Origin: Pseudomonadota bacterium
Lineage (GTDB): Bacteria > Pseudomonadota > Alphaproteobacteria > Acetobacterales > Acetobacteraceae
Direction of reading: 5' to 3'
Assembly: GCA_021808545.1 (NCBI GenBank)
Contig: JAKBBM010000008.1
Coordinates: forward strand, 1 to 51,762
Length of the DNA stretch: 51,762 nucleotides
The notes below the pieces were generated by a model that was given only the letters and a program-made list of their open reading frames with translations, was not told where the DNA came from and ran no database searches. The position numbers and the translations under genes are program-made. This document shows positions 1-10,041 of the stretch, one piece after another (positions within the stretch are counted from its first letter, which is position 1; every line of letters starts with the position of its first letter).

Positions 1-1028
1 TTGAAACCGGTGGCGTAGACGATGAGATCGAGTTCATGGAGCACGCCATCGCGTGTGCGTATCCCCTGCGGCTCAATGCCCACGATCCCGTCGGTGACCA
101 GCTCGGCATTCGGATGCTGAATAGCTTTATAATAGCCCGGCGCATGGATGAGCCGCTTACAACCCGCACGATAATCCGGCCGCAATTTCTCACGCAGAAC
201 AGGATCCTTGACGCTGGCTTCCAGATTTTCGCGTGCCACGGCCTCGGTCTGCATCATTGTTTCGGAACCGGCATCGATAATGGCTTCGGTCCAGCCCCAG
301 GCCAGTTCGAGATAAGTTGGGTCATTCTGCACGCTCTTAAGCAGCACCGGATCCGCCCGGAGGGCGTCTCGCTCCGCGTCGGAAAACGGATTATTGGGTG
401 TCGGCATAATCCATTGCGCGGTGCGCTGGAAATGTTTCAACCGGCCCGCGCGCGCGGCAAGAGCGGAGACAATCTGCACACCGGTTGAGCCGTTGCCGAT
501 AATGCCAATACGCCGCCCATCCAGCGGCACCGCGTGATCCCAGCGCGCGCTGTGGAAAGAAGGACCGGCAAAGGATTCCATGCCGGCGATCTGCGGATAG
601 CTCGGATGGTGCAAAACGCCGGTGGCGGCGATGACAATATCCGCCGCATCGCGCGTGCCACGCTTGGTTTCCAACTGCCAGCGCCCATCCTCGAATGCAC
701 AGCGCGTCACCTCCTCGCCAAAAGCGATATGCGCATCAATGCCATATTTGGCGACAACCCGCTCAAAATAAGCCTGAATCTCCGGACCGGGCGGAAAATA
801 GCGGCTCCAATCGGGATTGGGCTCGAACGAATAGGTATAGGCATGGGAGGGAACATCGCAGGTCAACCCGGGGTAGGTGTTTTCCCGCCAAGTCCCTCCG
901 ATTTTCTCTCCCTTTTCATAAATCCGGAAATTGGTGAGGCCAGCCTCGCGCAGTTTAATACCCGCCAGAATGCCAGCCATCCCAGCACCAATTACCACAA
1001 TACGTACACCGTTATGTTTCGTGCTCAT
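1..1028 (-). CDS. Flavin-containing monooxygenase, Baeyer-Villiger type (3' end truncated by the window start)
   Basis: Reverse-strand translation from ATG at 1028: MSTKHNGVRIVVIGAGMAGILAGIKLREAGL... with GxGxxG FAD motif, FAGPSFHSARWD matching the FxGxxxHxxxW(P/D) BVMO fingerprint, and ...LDLIVYATGF at the window edge. Absent from the ORF track because no stop lies in the window. Confidence 0.9.
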   Translation of the reverse strand, partial: MSTKHNGVRIVVIGAGMAGILAGIKLREAGLTNFRIYEKGEKIGGTWRENTYPGLTCDVPSHAYTYSFEPNPDWSRYFPPGPEIQAYFERVVAKYGIDAHIAFGEEVTRCAFEDGRWQLETKRGTRDAADIVIAATGVLHHPSYPQIAGMESFAGPSFHSARWDHAVPLDGRRIGIIGNGSTGVQIVSALAARAGRLKHFQRTAQWIMPTPNNPFSDAERDALRADPVLLKSVQNDPTYLELAWGWTEAIIDAGSETMMQTEAVARENLEASVKDPVLREKLRPDYRAGCKRLIHAPGYYKAIQHPNAELVTDGIVGIEPQGIRTRDGVLHELDLIVYATGF

Positions 1029-1110
1029 TTATTCATCCTTGGCGTTCGCTCTCCGGGGGCGTGCCCCAGGCGCGGCGGTTTTTATCAAGATATAACCGCG
1101 CCCTTACAAC

Positions 1111-1128
1111 TAACTGATTGTTCAGTTA
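1111..1128. promoter_or_regulatory. Putative TetR operator palindrome TAACTGA-TTGT-TCAGTTA
   Basis: Perfect 7-bp inverted repeat with 4-bp spacer in the divergent intergenic region between monooxygenase and TetR gene. Confidence 0.65.
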
Positions 1129-1187
1129 TAGAATTCGCCATCGCCGGTCAAGCCAGATCCCGGGCCATTCACCCCCTTGGAGCGCAA

Positions 1188-1916
1188 ATGCCAGAAAGCC
1201 TCTTGCCAAGCCGCGATGTTGGACTGAAAGCCCACGGCATGAAAAAACGCCTCGCTTTTGCCGACCGCACGCGTTCAATCGTCCAGGCGGCAACGGTTGT
1301 CTTCGCTGAACACGGATTCGAGCGGACGACAACCAAACAGCTCGCTCTGGCGGCCAAGGTATCGCCTGCATTGCTCTACGAACATTTTCCTTCGAAGGAG
1401 GCGCTATACCGCGCCGTACTGCGGCAATTGATCAAGGATCAGGATGCGCTGCTGGCGACATTGGCGGTCCGCCGGCCTGGCGAGGAGCCCGACGGCGCCA
1501 CCGGCCTCATTGTCATGCTGCACAGCTATTTCAGCGCCTGCGTACTCACCAATGCGCGGGACAGGAATGTGACGGCCCACCGTCTGCTGCTCAGGAGTCT
1601 GGCGAGCGACGGCACTTATGCCCGCCTGCTCTACCGGCGATCGCTGCGCAACAATGTCAACGGGCTTGCCACGGCCCTCGACGGCGCGCGCACGCACGGA
1701 CAAATCACCGGCGAGGCGTTTTCCGCGCCGACAGCGGCCGCCTTTATCGAGCATGTGGGATCGATGCTGCTCTCGACCCATTTATCCGACAAGCCCATCG
1801 CCCTTTATACCGAGACAGGGAATGAATTGGTCAAAAAGGCCGTCTTCTTCTGCGGACGTGGGCTGGGGCTCGCAAACGAAACCATCTCACGGATCTACGA
1901 GTTGCGCGGCCTTTAA
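1188..1916 (+). CDS. TetR/AcrR family transcriptional regulator (start 1188 or 1239)
   Basis: C-terminal part of ORF 534..1916; HTH region RTRSIVQAATVVFAEHGFERTTTKQLALAAKVSPALLYEHFPSKEALYRAV is TetR-like. The upstream part of the ORF is antisense to the monooxygenase and is not coding. Confidence 0.9.
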   Translation: MPESLLPSRDVGLKAHGMKKRLAFADRTRSIVQAATVVFAEHGFERTTTKQLALAAKVSPALLYEHFPSKEALYRAVLRQLIKDQDALLATLAVRRPGEEPDGATGLIVMLHSYFSACVLTNARDRNVTAHRLLLRSLASDGTYARLLYRRSLRNNVNGLATALDGARTHGQITGEAFSAPTAAAFIEHVGSMLLSTHLSDKPIALYTETGNELVKKAVFFCGRGLGLANETISRIYELRGL

Positions 1917-2046
1917 GCCCCCCGGCACCACGGACTTTGGCGCAAAATCTGGGCTCAATGCCGTTTTGCGCGCGCAGACGGCTGAACTTGACCGATTTTA
2001 GGCGCACCGGCACGAAGGCATCGTTTAATGTCAGTCATCGGGAAAA

Positions 2047-2124
2047 TGGTCGGAGTGAGAGGATTCGAACCTCCGGCCCCTGCGTTCCGAACACAGTACT
2101 CTAACCAGGCTGAGCTACACTCCG
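2047..2124 (-). tRNA. tRNA-Pro (anticodon CGG), CCA encoded
   Basis: Reverse complement CGGAGTGTAGCTCAGCCTGGTTAGAGTACTGTGTTCGGAACGCAGGGGCCGGAGGTTCGAATCCTCTCACTCCGACCA: 7-bp acceptor stem, GGTTCGAATCC T-arm, anticodon loop TTCGGAA. Confidence 0.93.
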
Positions 2125-2265
2125 TCCCGCGAGCGTATAGCCGAACGACCGCTCCGCGCGCAAGAGGGCTTCACAAGAAAGCCTTTCCCCTCATTTTTCA
2201 AACACACATAAAGTGAAATCAATAAGTCCTGGCATTTTATAAAAGCGCCATGATAGGATTGACGT

Positions 2266-3063
2266 ATGTGCGTGATCTGCGACCCGTCCCGGCGCGGGCT
2301 ATTCCGCCTGGCGTTGGGGGCGGCGGCCGGTCTTGCCGCGCCAAGTGCCTTGCGCGCCGTCCCGGCCAAAAAACCTCTCATCATGCTCGATCCGGGCCAT
2401 GGCGGGCACGATCCGGGCGCCATCGCGTCTGATGGCGTGTTCGAAAAAACCCTGACCCTGGCCGCCGGGCTCGATCTGCGCCACGCGCTGCTGCGCACCG
2501 GGCGCTACCGGGTGATGATGACACGCACGCGCGACGTTTATGTCACGCTGGAAGGGCGCGTGGCCGACACAATCCGCGCCGGCGCCAACCTGTTTCTGTC
2601 CTTACATTGCGACCATCTGCCCGAGAATAAGCTGCGCGGCGCCTCGATCTTCACCTTGTCCAACACGGCTTCCGATAAGCTGGCCGCGCGCGTGGCGGCG
2701 GATGAAAACAGCGCTGATACCGACCACAGCCCGATTGCGGGCGTTTCGCCGCGCGTGGCGAATATTCTCGCCAGCCTGGAAACCAGGGCCACCAAGCTCG
2801 GCTCGAACAGCCTGGCCGAGGATATCCGCACATCCTTCCAAGGCGTTGTACCCATGCTGCCAGATCCGCACCGCAGCGCCAATTTCGCCGTCCTGCGCGA
2901 TCCTTCAACCCCCGCGGCACTGCTGGAAATGGGCTGCCTCAGCAACCCGCTCGATGAAAAGCGTCTGCACAGCCCACGCCACAGGCGCGAACTGGCTGAA
3001 AATCTGACCCGTGCGATCGACAGCTATTTCGCCAATTATGCTGGCCACCACATGGCGGGCTGA
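2266..3063 (+). CDS. N-acetylmuramoyl-L-alanine amidase (Amidase_3), exported
   Basis: MCVICDPSRRGLFRLALGAAAGLAAPSALRA signal followed by IMLDPGHGGHDPGAI, SLHCDHL, ALLEMGCLSNPLDEKRL motifs. Confidence 0.92.
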   Translation: MCVICDPSRRGLFRLALGAAAGLAAPSALRAVPAKKPLIMLDPGHGGHDPGAIASDGVFEKTLTLAAGLDLRHALLRTGRYRVMMTRTRDVYVTLEGRVADTIRAGANLFLSLHCDHLPENKLRGASIFTLSNTASDKLAARVAADENSADTDHSPIAGVSPRVANILASLETRATKLGSNSLAEDIRTSFQGVVPMLPDPHRSANFAVLRDPSTPAALLEMGCLSNPLDEKRLHSPRHRRELAENLTRAIDSYFANYAGHHMAG

Positions 3064-3134
3064 CAAATATGGCTTGCGGCAAATTCATGCGGCATGTTCT
3101 CGCCGCCTTGCTCCGCAGATGCTAAGAGGCCCGC

Positions 3135-5774
3135 ATGTCCGACCCGAATGACGATTTTTCCGCTGGCCCGCGCATGGTACCGCCCCGCCGTTCACCTGAA
3201 CGCGCATCCAAGCCGCCCCGGCACACGCCGCCGCGGCGACGCAAAAGCCTTGCCGCGCGCATCGGCGGTCTACTCGTCTCCGGCCTGTACCGGGTGGTGT
3301 TTCTGGGCGCCATTCTTATCTTGCTCATCGGCGGCGGCGCGTTCTTTTATTTCTCGGCCGGACTGCCCAGCGTCGAATCGCTAAAAACCTACAAACCGCC
3401 GCTGGAAACCCGCCTCTATGCGAGCAATTTCCAGCAAATTGCCGCCTTTGGCAGCCAGCACAGCATCTATGTGCCCTATGATCAGATCCCGCCGATCGTC
3501 GCCAAGGCCTTCATCTCGGCCGAGGACCGGATGTTCTGGGTCGAGCCCGGCATCAACCCGCTTGCCATCATCCGCGCGGGGTTGGTCGACATCACCCGCA
3601 TCGGCTCCGGTCGGCGGCCGCTCGGGGCGTCCACCATCACCCAGCAAGTGGTCAAGAACATGCTGCTGGATAACCACATCACCTTCGCCACCAAGATCAA
3701 GGAAGCCCTGCTGGCCATGCGCGTCAGCCAGGTGATGAGCAAAAAACAAGTGCTCACCTTGTATCTTAACGAGGTCGATCTCGGCCAGAATTCCTTTGGC
3801 ATCGCCGCCGCGGCGCAAACCTATTTTGACAAACCGCTCAGCCAGCTCGACATCGCGCAAGCCGCCTCGCTCGCGGCCCTGCCCAAGGCGCCCACCACCT
3901 ACAACCCGTTCCTGCACCCCAAAGAGGCGCTGGCCCGGCGCAATTTCGTCATCAGCCGCATGTTGGCCGATGGCGCCATCACCAAGGCCGAGGCCGAGGC
4001 CGCCACAGCCGAGCCACTTTTGCCGCATGCCGAGGGGCCACGCCAAACCGTGCCCGATGCCGGTTATTTCGCCGATGCGGTCAAGGCCGAGCTGGTGCAG
4101 CGTTTTGGCGCGCAAATGGTCAATACGGGCGGGCTGATCGTGCATACCAGTCTGAACCCGAAATTGCAGCGCGCCGCAACCAGGGCCCTGCGTAATGAGC
4201 TGGAGCGCTACGATCATGAATATGATGGCTGGCACGGGCTGATCACGCGTCTGACCGCCCCGGACCTCGCCCAGACCTGGCAGGCGGATCTGGCCAAGCA
4301 GCCAACCCCGGCCGGCATGCGTCCGGGCTGGCGTATTGGCGTTGTGCTGAAGGCCGATGCCCGCGCCGCCACAATCGGCACCACCAACCCCAAAACCGGC
4401 GCGAATGAAATCGGCACCCTGAAGCTGGACAATATGCGCTGGGCCCGCCCGCGCGGGAAAAACGGGCTTGGTCCGCGCCCCACGGCCGTCTCGGATATTT
4501 TCAAGCCCGGCGATGTCATCATGGTCTCGGGCAATGGCGACAAGCTGGCGCCGGAGCAAATCCCACTGGTGCAGGGCGCGCTCATCTCCATGGCCCCGCG
4601 CACCGGCCGCGTGCTCGCCATGGTTGGCGGCTGGAGCCATGATCTCAGCCCCTTCAACCGTGTCATCCAGGCGCAGCGCCAACCCGGCTCCTCGGTCAAG
4701 CCGTTTGTCTACCTCACCGCCATGGAGCAAGGCATCCAGCCCGACGCGCCCGTGCTCGACGCGCCTTTCGTGCAGCGCATGCCCAACGGCACCGTCTATC
4801 GCCCCGGCAATTACGAGGACACATTCCAAGGCCCGGTGCCGATTTTCCACGCGCTGGAGCAGTCGCTCAATCTCGCGACCCTGCATCTCACCCGCGAGAT
4901 CGGGCTCGATAATGTCGCCACCACCTTCCAGAATTTTGGCATCGTGGACCAAATGCCGCCTTATTACCCCTCCGCCATTGGCGCCATAGACACCACTTTA
5001 TGGAAAATGGCCGCCGGCTACGCCGCGTTGGATGAATATGGCCGCCAAGTCACCCCTACCCTGATCGACAGCGTCACCAATCCTGATGGCACGGTGCTCT
5101 ACCAGTCGCCTGGCCAGAGTTGCGATAATTGCGTCAACGGCACGCCCAGCCAGCCGCCGGTGCTCGAACAATCCGGCCGCCAGCTCGCCGATCCAGATTC
5201 GGATTTTCAGATGATCACGATGATGGAAGGCGTGACCAAGCGCGGCACCGGCATACCCGCGGTGAAAAACATTGCCCAACCCGTGGCGGGCAAAACCGGC
5301 ACCACCAATAATTTCAACGATGCCTGGTTCATGGGCTTCACGCCTGGCATCGTCACCGGCTGCTGGATCGGGTTCGACACGCCTTCCAGCCTTGGCAATA
5401 ACGAAACCGGCGGCAATGTCTGCGGGCCGGCCTGGAACAGCTATATGAAAGTGGCGCTGGCCGACCAGCCCGTGATCGATTTCGCCGTGCCGCCCGGCAT
5501 GACCCTGCAAAAAACGCCCGAGCCCGACGGCGCCATGGTCACCGAGGCCTTCAAGCCCGGCCAATCGCCCGGCGCGCAGGCGCAAAACTCCCTGCTCGGC
5601 GGCGCGGATAATCTGACTGGCGCGGATAACGGCCCAGCGCCATCCGGTAACGGCACCGGTACCGGCAACGCCGCGCCTCCTGGCGCCGGTGCAACACCCG
5701 GCACGCCAGCGGTGCCGCCCATGCCGCAATCCGCCCCCTCGGCGATCGATAAGTCGCTCGGCGGTCTGTACTAA
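3135..5774 (+). CDS. mrcA: Penicillin-binding protein 1A (transglycosylase/transpeptidase)
   Basis: GT51 motif AFISAEDRMFW...GASTITQQVVKNMLL, transpeptidase QPGSSVKPFVYLTA and GKTGTTNNFNDAWF motifs. Confidence 0.96.
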   Translation: MSDPNDDFSAGPRMVPPRRSPERASKPPRHTPPRRRKSLAARIGGLLVSGLYRVVFLGAILILLIGGGAFFYFSAGLPSVESLKTYKPPLETRLYASNFQQIAAFGSQHSIYVPYDQIPPIVAKAFISAEDRMFWVEPGINPLAIIRAGLVDITRIGSGRRPLGASTITQQVVKNMLLDNHITFATKIKEALLAMRVSQVMSKKQVLTLYLNEVDLGQNSFGIAAAAQTYFDKPLSQLDIAQAASLAALPKAPTTYNPFLHPKEALARRNFVISRMLADGAITKAEAEAATAEPLLPHAEGPRQTVPDAGYFADAVKAELVQRFGAQMVNTGGLIVHTSLNPKLQRAATRALRNELERYDHEYDGWHGLITRLTAPDLAQTWQADLAKQPTPAGMRPGWRIGVVLKADARAATIGTTNPKTGANEIGTLKLDNMRWARPRGKNGLGPRPTAVSDIFKPGDVIMVSGNGDKLAPEQIPLVQGALISMAPRTGRVLAMVGGWSHDLSPFNRVIQAQRQPGSSVKPFVYLTAMEQGIQPDAPVLDAPFVQRMPNGTVYRPGNYEDTFQGPVPIFHALEQSLNLATLHLTREIGLDNVATTFQNFGIVDQMPPYYPSAIGAIDTTLWKMAAGYAALDEYGRQVTPTLIDSVTNPDGTVLYQSPGQSCDNCVNGTPSQPPVLEQSGRQLADPDSDFQMITMMEGVTKRGTGIPAVKNIAQPVAGKTGTTNNFNDAWFMGFTPGIVTGCWIGFDTPSSLGNNETGGNVCGPAWNSYMKVALADQPVIDFAVPPGMTLQKTPEPDGAMVTEAFKPGQSPGAQAQNSLLGGADNLTGADNGPAPSGNGTGTGNAAPPGAGATPGTPAVPPMPQSAPSAIDKSLGGLY

Positions 5775-5802
5775 CCCGCGCCGGCTGGAGTAGAGAGGGC
5801 GA

Positions 5803-6934
5803 ATGTCCGCTGAATCAGACCAATTGAATGAGCAGATCGGCCGCTCGGTCGCCCTGCTGAGGAGGCATCTTTGACTGGGATGCCGCTGTCCTCAAGCTTG
5901 AGGAACTGAACCACCGCGCCGAGGATCCGAACCTTTGGAACGACGCCGATGCCGCCCAGGCGGTGATGCGCGAGCGCACCCGCCTGTCCTCGATGGTCGA
6001 TGGTGTGCGCAAGCTCGAAACCGAAACGCGTGACGCGCTGGAGCTGATCGAACTGGCCGAGGCCGAGGGCGATGAGACCATGGTGGCCGACGGTATCGCC
6101 ACGCTCGAGCAACTCGCCGCCGCAGTGAAGCAGAAGGAAATCGAATCCCTGCTCTCCGGCGAGGCCGATGGCCGCGATGCCTTCATGGAAATCAATGCCG
6201 GGGCCGGCGGCACCGAGGCGCAGGACTGGGCGCAAATGCTGGCCCGCATGTACACGCGCTGGGCAGAGGCGCATGGCTTCAAGGTCGAAATCCTCGATGA
6301 ATCCGAAGGCGAGCAGGCCGGCATCAAATCCGTATCGATGCAGATTTCCGGCCCCAACGCCTATGGCTGGCTGAAGACCGAGGCCGGGGTGCACCGGCTG
6401 GTCCGCATCTCGCCGTTTGATGCCAATGCACGGCGCCAGACCAGCTTTGCCAGTGTCTGGGTGTATCCGGTGGTGGATGACAGTATCGAGATCGAGATCA
6501 ACCCGGCGGATCTGAAGGTGGATACGTTCCGTGCCTCAGGCGCTGGTGGTCAGCACGTGAACAAGACCGAATCCGCGATCCGCATCACCCACGTGCCCTC
6601 GGGCATCATCGTGGCCTGCCAGACCGACCGTTCCCAGCACCGCAACCGTGCCACCGCCATGAACATGCTGAAGGCGCGGCTGTATGAGCAGGAGCTGCAA
6701 AAGCGCGAAGCCGCCGCCGCCGCCACCGAGGCCGCGAAAACCGAAATCGGCTGGGGCCACCAGATCCGCTCTTACGTGCTGGCCCCCTACCAGCTGGTGA
6801 AGGATCTGCGCACCAATTACGAGAGCGGCAACCCGCAGGCGGTGCTGGATGGCGCGTTGGATCCCTTCATGGCGGCCTCGCTTGCCGCCCGGGTTGGCGC
6901 GACAAGGTCCGAAGCCTCGGCCATGGCCGAGTAA
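5803..6934 (+). CDS. prfB: Peptide chain release factor 2, with +1 programmed frameshift at 5872 (join 5803..5871, 5873..6934)
   Basis: ATG TCC GCT GAA ... CTG AGG AGG CAT CTT TGA C; skipping one base gives DWDAAVLKLEELNHRAEDPNLWND, continuing into the RF2 ORF with GGQHVNKTESAIRITHVPSGI. Confidence 0.97.
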
Positions 6935-6940
6935 CCACAT

Positions 6941-6979
6941 AAAACCGGGCGGCCCAGACGGAGCCGCCCGTTTTGTTTT
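6941..6979. terminator. Bidirectional rho-independent terminator between prfB and the lpxR-like gene
   Basis: CGGGCGGC-ccagacgga-GCCGCCCG flanked by AAAA and TTTTGTTTT. Confidence 0.85.
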
Positions 6980-7989
6980 CAGAACCGGGCCGAGATCGCG
7001 ACCGAGCCGTACTGGAAGGCCGGGGCCGAGCCATGGAATTCCGGTGTCTCGAATGTCTCCACCGCTGAGATTCGCACGCCGCGATAAATAATCGCCCCGC
7101 CAATCTCTAAATCCCCTTGCAGCGGAATCAGCGATGCATGCCGGCTGGCGGTAAAATCATTCCCCTGGATCAACATATTATGCGCCACCACGCGGCCCAG
7201 CGCGCCGGCGAACACGTACCAGACCAGCGGCCGGGTTGGGGTGTAGGCATCGGTGCCAGAGAGCTGCGGCTGGATGAGGGCAGGCCCAAAATCTGAATGC
7301 AGCCCCTGGCCAAAGCGCACAATCCCGCCGGCCTGGGCATAAATTTCAGTATTGCCGGCCTGAGCCGAGATTTGCGGCAACGCCTGCACGCCCAGCCCAT
7401 TGCCGAAATCGAGCAGATCGGCCCGCCAGATGCGCGCGCCGGAAACATCCAGAGTCGGCTCATTATGAAGCTGATAATGCCAGCCGCGATTGGGCGTCTG
7501 GCCGATAATTTCATGAAACCCGTTCTGCACGCTCTGTCCCAGCGCCGCCGGCCCCACAATGCCCACAGCCAGACCCGCCACGCTGCGCGTACTTATCGTG
7601 TCCTGGATCAAGCTGAACCTGACTGACAAATCCCCAGCATAGGGGCGGTCATTCGGGTTGGGATTGTAGAGCTGCGTATCGGTGGGCGTGAAGATCACCT
7701 GTTGCAGGTCGATCTCCATGCGCTGCGTGCCGGGCCCAAAAAACTGGCGGCCAAGGCCGCTGACAAAACCAGGCAGATCCCCCGTTGGGCTCACATAACC
7801 CAGGCGCAGGCCATTTGTATAAAGCTCGTCCGTGCTGGGCACGGAGAGCGCATCATTTTCCAGCTGCGCGGTCACGATGCTCGCCGGATCGGGCGGCGGC
7901 GGCTGATTCTGCGCGCGCGCGGCATAGGGCAGCGCCAACAGGGTAAGAGACGCAAAGGCGACGAAACGAGTACGTGACACGATTTTCAT
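6979..7989 (-). CDS. LpxR-like lipid A deacylase (DUF2219), outer membrane
   Basis: Signal peptide, then TAQLENDALSVPSTDELYTNGLRLGYVSP and GWHYQLHNEPTLD, C-terminal aromatic ...VAISARF. Confidence 0.85.
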   Translation of the reverse strand: MKIVSRTRFVAFASLTLLALPYAARAQNQPPPPDPASIVTAQLENDALSVPSTDELYTNGLRLGYVSPTGDLPGFVSGLGRQFFGPGTQRMEIDLQQVIFTPTDTQLYNPNPNDRPYAGDLSVRFSLIQDTISTRSVAGLAVGIVGPAALGQSVQNGFHEIIGQTPNRGWHYQLHNEPTLDVSGARIWRADLLDFGNGLGVQALPQISAQAGNTEIYAQAGGIVRFGQGLHSDFGPALIQPQLSGTDAYTPTRPLVWYVFAGALGRVVAHNMLIQGNDFTASRHASLIPLQGDLEIGGAIIYRGVRISAVETFETPEFHGSAPAFQYGSVAISARF

Positions 7990-8052
7990 GAACCTTTTAT
8001 TCGGAGTGACATGCTGATGTTACAAGATGTCAAGAAACATGCCAGATCCAAA

Positions 8053-8721
8053 TCATGCTTCCAGGCTGGTGCATAAAGCTAAATCGAGCAACCGCTCCAA
8101 GATTTCGGTTTCCTGCGCTCCGGCAATGGCATGCTCGCCATCAATCAAAAAACAGGGCACACCATTGATTCCGAGCTTATGAGCATGCAAATTTTCGGCA
8201 TGCACCAGCTCAATCCCGGTGCCCTCGGCCAGGAATGAAGCCACCGCCGTCTCATTCATTCCCAAATCAGCAACCAGACCCGCCAGAACGGCATGGCTTC
8301 CAATATCCAACCCTTGCACGAAATGGGCGGCGAAAATGCGCCGCACCAGCACGTCGGCCAGCCCTTCCTTCGTGGCCTCGCGCACCAGGCGGTGCGCGTC
8401 CACGCTGCTGGGGGTCCGTCCAATGGCGGAAAAATTGAACACGATCCCTTCCGCCGCCGCCAGCTCGGCAATGGATGTATAAAGGCGCCGGGCGCGGTCT
8501 TCAGCGCCAAATTTGCGAATCAGATAGTCGGCCCGGGCCATTCCCCCACGGGGCATATCCGGGTTCAGCAAAAAGGGCCGCCAGCTTAAGGTAACATCTA
8601 AATCCCGCCGCCGATCGAGCAGCCGCAAAAGGCGCTGCACGCCCAGATAACACCAGGGGCAGACGAAATCGAACACGACCTCAACCACAAGCCGCGCCGG
8701 CAAGGGGGCCAGACTATTCAT
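8053..8721 (-). CDS. FrnE/DsbA-family thioredoxin-fold oxidoreductase (ORF extends to 8784; start probably 8721)
   Basis: VEVVFDFVCPWCYLGVQRLLRLL...LSWRPFLLNPDMP...GINGVPCFLIDGEHAIAGAQ. Confidence 0.9.
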   Translation of the reverse strand: MNSLAPLPARLVVEVVFDFVCPWCYLGVQRLLRLLDRRRDLDVTLSWRPFLLNPDMPRGGMARADYLIRKFGAEDRARRLYTSIAELAAAEGIVFNFSAIGRTPSSVDAHRLVREATKEGLADVLVRRIFAAHFVQGLDIGSHAVLAGLVADLGMNETAVASFLAEGTGIELVHAENLHAHKLGINGVPCFLIDGEHAIAGAQETEILERLLDLALCTSLEA

Positions 8722-8830
8722 CGTCCTTGTTTCTACCTCATTCCCATCCCGCGCGCGAGATGTTTGATACCGCCAGCCCCGCACGCGGCCACGCGGGGCT
8801 GGGTTAGACCCTCATATTTGAATCGCGAGA

Positions 8831-9208
8831 CTAATCCTTTGCGCGCAGGGCGTTGGCACGGGCCTGCAAATGGCTGGCCAGCTCATCCAGCCGCCACGCC
8901 TGAATATCGTAAAAAGTCACATAGCCATGATGCGCCGTGTCAATCTGGCTGAAATGCGCGACCACCGGCTTGAAATCGGCCGCCTTGGCCTGCGCCAGGG
9001 TTAAATGCCCATCATGAGTCGTGTTGGCGGCGTAGAACTTCATTAACATCTGCTCGGGCGACCAAACATGATGATGATTCGCCTCCCAGCCAAAATGGCC
9101 CGGGCCGGGCGGCGATGCCTTATCGCTGCTTTGGGCAAAAGCCAAGCCCGGCAACAGCGCAACACAGGAAGCCAGTAGAATACGGCGCATCCGAAAATCT
9201 CCAAACAT
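8831..9208 (-). CDS. Small secreted protein with degenerate EF-hand-like repeats
   Basis: Signal peptide MRRILLASCVALLPGLAFAQ; two EF-hand-like segments NTTHDGHLTLAQA and DTAHHGYVTFYD. Confidence 0.7.
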   Translation of the reverse strand: MFGDFRMRRILLASCVALLPGLAFAQSSDKASPPGPGHFGWEANHHHVWSPEQMLMKFYAANTTHDGHLTLAQAKAADFKPVVAHFSQIDTAHHGYVTFYDIQAWRLDELASHLQARANALRAKD

Positions 9209-9265
9209 GAATTGGAATCTCCGGGTACACCGCGATTGTAACCTTCACATCGCGTGCATGTAACG

Positions 9266-9289
9266 AAAAACGGCGCCCAGAGGCGCCGC
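9266..9289 (-). terminator. Rho-independent terminator downstream of rpsD
   Basis: CGGCGCC-caga-GGCGCCG with T-run on the minus strand (AAAAA at 9266-9270). Confidence 0.8.
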
Positions 9290-9315
9290 TTTCCCAGATC
9301 TCATACGCTGTTGGA

Positions 9316-9930
9316 TTAGCGGGAGTAGAATTCCACCACCAGATGCGGCTCCATCTGCACCGGATAGGGCACATCGGCCAGCTTGGGCGCGCGCATGAAG
9401 CGGCCCTTCATCGCGCGATGGTCAACCTCGATATATTCCGGCACGTCGCGCTCGGCGCTCTGTGCGGCATCCAGCACCACTGCGAGCTGCTTGGATTTCT
9501 CGCGCACCTCGATCACATCCTCATCGCGGACCTGATAAGAGGGAATGTTCACCTTCTTGCCATTGACCATGACATGCCCATGGCTGACGAGCTGGCGCGC
9601 GGCAAATGGCGTGATCGCGAATTTCAGGCGGTAGACCACCGCATCCAGGCGGCGCTCCAGCAGCTCGATCAGGTTTTCGGAGGTGTCGCCCTTACGGCGC
9701 ACGGCCTCCTCGTAATATTTGTAGAACGCCTTTTCGGAGATATTGCCGTAATAGCCCTTCAGCTTCTGCTTGGCCATCAGCTGCACGCCGTAATCGGAGG
9801 GCTTCTTGCGGCGCTGGCCATGCTGGCCGGGGCCATATTCGCGCTTATTGACCGGCGATTTCGCCCGGCCCCATAAATTCACGCCCAGACGGCGGTTAAT
9901 CTTATACTTACTCTCGGTGCGCTTGGTCAC
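9316..9930 (-). CDS. rpsD: 30S ribosomal protein S4 (GTG start at 9930)
   Basis: [51 protein letters not shown]...[15 protein letters not shown]. Confidence 0.97.
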   Translation of the reverse strand: MTKRTESKYKINRRLGVNLWGRAKSPVNKREYGPGQHGQRRKKPSDYGVQLMAKQKLKGYYGNISEKAFYKYYEEAVRRKGDTSENLIELLERRLDAVVYRLKFAITPFAARQLVSHGHVMVNGKKVNIPSYQVRDEDVIEVREKSKQLAVVLDAAQSAERDVPEYIEVDHRAMKGRFMRAPKLADVPYPVQMEPHLVVEFYSR

Positions 9931-10041
9931 GGCGCTTGCCTTTCTTGTTAAAATTCCGCCAGTAGTCCTAAATTGCGAATGCAATAAAGGCGGGCGCGAG
10001 CGACCACCGCCCGTCCACGTTCCCGGCAACGAGGCCGCCCT

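Noticed and set aside
534-1187. N-terminal extension of the TetR ORF
   Set aside because: Antisense to the flavin monooxygenase and covers the putative operator; the TetR domain starts after 1188/1239.
3381-4952. 523-aa minus-strand ORF
   Set aside because: Entirely antisense to mrcA, whose motifs are unambiguous; compositional shadow ORF in high-GC DNA.
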